From CAZZNQ01 sp964655775 (GTDB lineage: Bacteria > Planctomycetota > Brocadiia > SM23-32): a DNA stretch of 7,301 nt. A model generated the notes under the pieces. It made no database searches. It saw nothing but the letters and a program-made list of their open reading frames with translations, and was not told the origin of the DNA. The position numbers and the translations under genes are program-made. The stretch covers positions 1 to 7,301 of the forward strand of contig CAZZNQ010000128.1 of assembly GCA_964655775.1 (NCBI GenBank). The letters are read 5' to 3'. This document shows positions 5,152-7,301 of the stretch, piece after piece. Each line of letters starts with the position of its first letter. Within the stretch, counting starts at the first letter, position 1.

Positions 5152-6684
5152 TCAGAGCGGAAGCGCCACCCAGATGTCGTCACCGGTGCAGCCGTCGTTG
5201 GTCTCGTTCGGACCGTCAGACCACATGAGGAACCCACAGTCCAGCTTGCGGTTCTCAACGGTAACGACCCCGTCGCCGTCTGCGTCAAGAGCGAGGTGGA
5301 ACGGTCTGCCCCAGGGGTCGACGTCGATCTGGGAAGGTATGCCTTCATTGGTCAGATCATCCACGCGTGACACGTCCTGCAGGTCCGTCGGCGAACTCAA
5401 GGGCAGCATTCCCGTCCGCCCGCGGTGGTGGCAGATCAGTTCGTAGGCGAAGAACATGCGATAGGCGGCGACGGTTGCAGAGACTTCGGAGTCAAGGGAG
5501 CTGGGTAGAGACGACTGGCCTCCAAAGCCTCCTGGCGACCCAAAACCACCGAAGCCGCCGAACTCGGCCGGCAGTTCAGGCTCTTTCTCCGACTTCGGCG
5601 GCGGAGGCGCTTTCACGAGTAGTTCCGCATTCGCAACCCAGAGGGCGAAGTACGGTTTCTCGGCTCCCTGCCGCTCCAGCAGAACCAGGAACGGGTTGTC
5701 GAACACGAAACTGCGTTCCGTCGTCGCGCCCGCGGCCATTCCCTCCGATTCGAGGACGGCGCCCGTCTCGTCCAGCCTGAACTGCGTCCGCTGAACCGCG
5801 AGTAGATGCTCGAGCTCGTCGTACTCACGCGTGATATCGAAGTCAATGACGGGCACCTCCAGGTCCTCGAACTCCCCGAGCGCCGTCGGAACCGACTGGG
5901 CCACTCGACTGCGGACCTCATCGACGGTTTCCCCCAAGGTTGCCAGTGGCGGCAGCTTTGCGAGGATGAGTCTGTCCTGGGCCGAGTGGGTCTTCAGCTC
6001 CAGCACGAAATCATCGCGGTTCCTGTAATCGAGGATGGCTACCTGCCTTGCCATCGCCACCTCATCGCTCTGAATCTCCAGATACTGGTAGATTCCGAAG
6101 CTCACGACCTCGGTGTCGCCGAAACGCATACCGTGGTCGAACCTCGTGAATGCCCACTCGAACGGCAGCTTCTTCAGGAGATACGCATAGGCAACCCACC
6201 AGCCCTCCGGCAGGGAGCCGGGCTTGGGAATCAGTCTGGGCTTCGCCCGGTCGCCGAACTTCTCTGCCATCTCCTTCCGAATCCTCTTCAGAATCCCCTC
6301 GCCGACTATGCCCGCAACGGCGTAGTAGCTTTCCTCGTCGAGTTGATCCTTCGTGAAGGACTTGCGGTTGAGGATCGCCACCATCGGAGGCCCGCCTTCC
6401 GCGGAGGGGTCCTCCCCCAGAAGCTCACACATCTCGTTCCACGCGAGTTGAAAGGTGCCGCACCAGAGCACGTTCTTGCCCTCTTCGAGAGGCTGCTCAA
6501 GGTGCGGAGTGACAACCGTTCGCGCCGGCACCGGAGGCACCGGTTCCCTGGCAGGAGCGGCGCAGCCCCACGCAAGGGCGGCACACAGCAGACTCAGGCC
6601 GGCGGCCGTCAGTTGCCGTGAACATCTGCGACGGAGTCCCCCCGATACCCAAGATCTCACGCTAAGCCAGCGCCTCCACCCCAT
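5152..6684 (-). CDS. Putative lipoprotein: degenerate serpin-like domain plus pseudopilin-like tail
   Basis: From the ATG at 6684 the product is 510 residues. An arginine-rich N-terminus leads into a hydrophobic segment ending LAWGC (Cys41), a plausible lipobox, so the protein is probably a lipid-anchored exported protein. Residues about 70-360 carry landmarks that resemble a serpin in order: VAYAYLLKKLPF (164-175), LILAKLPPL (239-247), VPVIDFDI then YDELEHLL (277-295), a hinge-like LDETGAVLESEG (304-315) and FVFDNPFLVLLER with FALWVANAELL (326-356). A glycine/phenylalanine-rich linker (374-390) precedes a tail (about 400-510) with DPWGRPF (456-462), the Asp-rich DADGDG (467-472) and DGCTGDDIW (497-505), similar to the C-terminal end of type II secretion pseudopilins. 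The frame is open to an ATG at 6759; starts at 6717 and 6690 are also possible, but only 6684 has a purine-rich site (GGGGGAA, 7 bases away). Domain calls come from motif memory, not a search. Confidence 0.7.
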   Translation of the reverse strand: MGWRRWLSVRSWVSGGLRRRCSRQLTAAGLSLLCAALAWGCAAPAREPVPPVPARTVVTPHLEQPLEEGKNVLWCGTFQLAWNEMCELLGEDPSAEGGPPMVAILNRKSFTKDQLDEESYYAVAGIVGEGILKRIRKEMAEKFGDRAKPRLIPKPGSLPEGWWVAYAYLLKKLPFEWAFTRFDHGMRFGDTEVVSFGIYQYLEIQSDEVAMARQVAILDYRNRDDFVLELKTHSAQDRLILAKLPPLATLGETVDEVRSRVAQSVPTALGEFEDLEVPVIDFDITREYDELEHLLAVQRTQFRLDETGAVLESEGMAAGATTERSFVFDNPFLVLLERQGAEKPYFALWVANAELLVKAPPPPKSEKEPELPAEFGGFGGFGSPGGFGGQSSLPSSLDSEVSATVAAYRMFFAYELICHHRGRTGMLPLSSPTDLQDVSRVDDLTNEGIPSQIDVDPWGRPFHLALDADGDGVVTVENRKLDCGFLMWSDGPNETNDGCTGDDIWVALPL

Positions 6685-6727
6685 TTCCATATTCCCCCAA
6701 TACGAGTCCACGGCCATTACTCGACAT
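6662..6727 (-). CDS. Possible 21-residue upstream ORF
   Basis: An ATG at 6727 on the minus strand is preceded by GGAGAAGG (6734-6741) at a 6-base distance, the best ribosome-binding site in this gap. It encodes MSSNGRGLVLGEYGNGVEALA and stops at TAG (6662-6664), overlapping the start of the lipoprotein gene in another frame. It may be a leader peptide that affects lipoprotein translation, or the site may really mark the original start of the lipoprotein gene with a frameshift or sequencing error after it. No homologue is recognised. Confidence 0.25.
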   Translation of the reverse strand: MSSNGRGLVLGEYGNGVEALA

Positions 6728-6757
6728 GATACACCTTCTCCAAGATGCTCCGGGCGC

Positions 6758-6785
6758 ATCGTGCCAGAGGCCCTCCGTCAGTCAA
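6758..6785 (-). promoter_or_regulatory. Weak candidate promoter for the lipoprotein gene
   Basis: TTGACT (6780-6785, five of six consensus bases) is followed after 16 bases by CACGAT (6758-6763), a poor -10 box. If real, transcription would start near 6751, downstream of the ATG at 6759, which would exclude that start and leave 6717 or 6684. The rest of the 141-bp gap between the lipoprotein start and the upstream gene's stop shows no better candidate and no clear terminator. Confidence 0.2.
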
Positions 6786-6825
6786 CGCCATTCTGCCCAT
6801 GCACCTTGCTCGGTCTTCCAGAGCC

Positions 6826-7301
6826 CTACTGCTCGGCTCGGGACACCGTCGGTCCGGTCTTCCAGCCGTCGGTCGGTGGCATGCCGGGCGCGGTGCGGTA
6901 ACGGCCCCACATGTCGTTCACAAAGTCGTCCCACACGCTGCCCTGCCGGCCGAACCGCCAGCCTTTGGCTTCCTCGATCTTCTTGAGGAACTCGGCGTTG
7001 TCCTCGTACATCCAGCGGTCGCAGTAATCCAGAAACGCGTCGTGGTCCCAGACGTCCTGCGCATCCATCAGGTGGATCGCCAGCGCCTCGCCCACCCACG
7101 CGATCGACGTGCAGCAGTGGCGGTAGCCCTCGCCCAGCCGGGCCTTCCACTGGTCGGGCGGCGTGTCCTCGTAGAGACCCCAGCCCGGCGTCCGTTCGTC
7201 GCCGTCCACCCCGACGTGGCCCGCGTAAAGCGCTTTGGCGCCGGTCCATCCGTTGCCGTAGACGGTGTGCATGTCTTCGCCGAACTTCACGTTCGGGTAC
7301 T
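6826..7301 (-). CDS. C-terminal part of a protein of unknown function, start outside the window
   Basis: The frame is open to the right edge and gives 157 residues before TAG at 6826-6828. The GTG at 7290 is only an internal valine in my reading, because three codons (Tyr-Pro-Asn) continue the frame beyond it without a start signal. Visible features: FGEDMHTVYGNGWTG (6-20), YAGHVGVDG (25-33), GEGYRHCCTSIAWVGEAL (56-73) with a Cys-Cys pair, and VWDHDAFLDYCDRWM (83-97), ending in SVWDDFVNDMWGRYRT (121-136). The segment is soluble, rich in Trp, Asp and Gly. I recall similar endings in large planctomycete secreted proteins annotated as hypothetical or as heparinase/alginate-lyase-like, but no catalytic domain is in view, so no function is assigned. 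Confidence 0.8.
   Translation of the reverse strand, partial: YPNVKFGEDMHTVYGNGWTGAKALYAGHVGVDGDERTPGWGLYEDTPPDQWKARLGEGYRHCCTSIAWVGEALAIHLMDAQDVWDHDAFLDYCDRWMYEDNAEFLKKIEEAKGWRFGRQGSVWDDFVNDMWGRYRTAPGMPPTDGWKTGPTVSRAEQ

Noticed and set aside
5806..6621. 271-residue open frame on the plus strand
   Set aside because: It is antisense to the lipoprotein gene and shows no domain or start signal; the minus-strand frame has a signal segment and domain-like motifs.
1..7301. A defence system, mobile element, CRISPR array or RNA gene in the window
   Set aside because: No transposase, integrase, nuclease or repeat array was seen, no cloverleaf or rRNA stretch was recognised, and nearly all bases are taken by the genes listed.

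Overview
The window is GC-rich, densely coded bacterial DNA with genes on both strands. It carries seven protein-coding genes that I can support plus one partial gene at each edge counted among them: two edge-truncated genes and six complete ones. Protein style points to a Planctomycetota-like (PVC group) genome, most likely a metagenome-assembled one: a short TatA beginning with a Gly-Gly-Trp-Glu-Trp stretch, a lipoprotein that looks like a degenerate serpin joined to a pseudopilin-like tail, and a C-terminal fragment rich in Trp and Asp that resembles large secreted proteins of that phylum. This taxonomic reading is inference from memory of protein families.

Layout from left to right. Positions 1-753 (minus) hold the N-terminal 251 residues of a phenylacetate-CoA ligase. 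Positions 754-1039 are a divergent regulatory region with two facing sigma70-type promoters (both with 17-bp spacers), a 16-bp palindrome on the left -35 box, and a 10-bp inverted repeat between the promoters. Rightward follow tatA (1040-1276) and hisD (1341-2678), 64 bp apart and probably one transcript. hisD converges with fxsA (2684-3145, minus), with only 5 bp between the stop codons. From a second divergent region (3146-3260) a metallophosphoesterase (3261-4199) and a DUF58 protein (4192-5085) run rightward as an overlapping pair; the second gene starts at TTG. They converge with a minus-strand lipoprotein gene (5152-6684). Upstream of that, on the same strand, is the C-terminal part of a large protein of unknown function (6826-7301).

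Functionally this is mainly housekeeping DNA: aryl acid activation, Tat protein export, the last steps of histidine synthesis, an inner-membrane FxsA protein, and a membrane-anchored phosphoesterase. I see no RNA gene, mobile element, CRISPR array or phage module. The parts worth a second look are the serpin/pseudopilin lipoprotein with its upstream small ORF, the palindromes in the paaK-tatA intergenic region, and the Asn-to-Gly change in the phosphoesterase GNHD motif.
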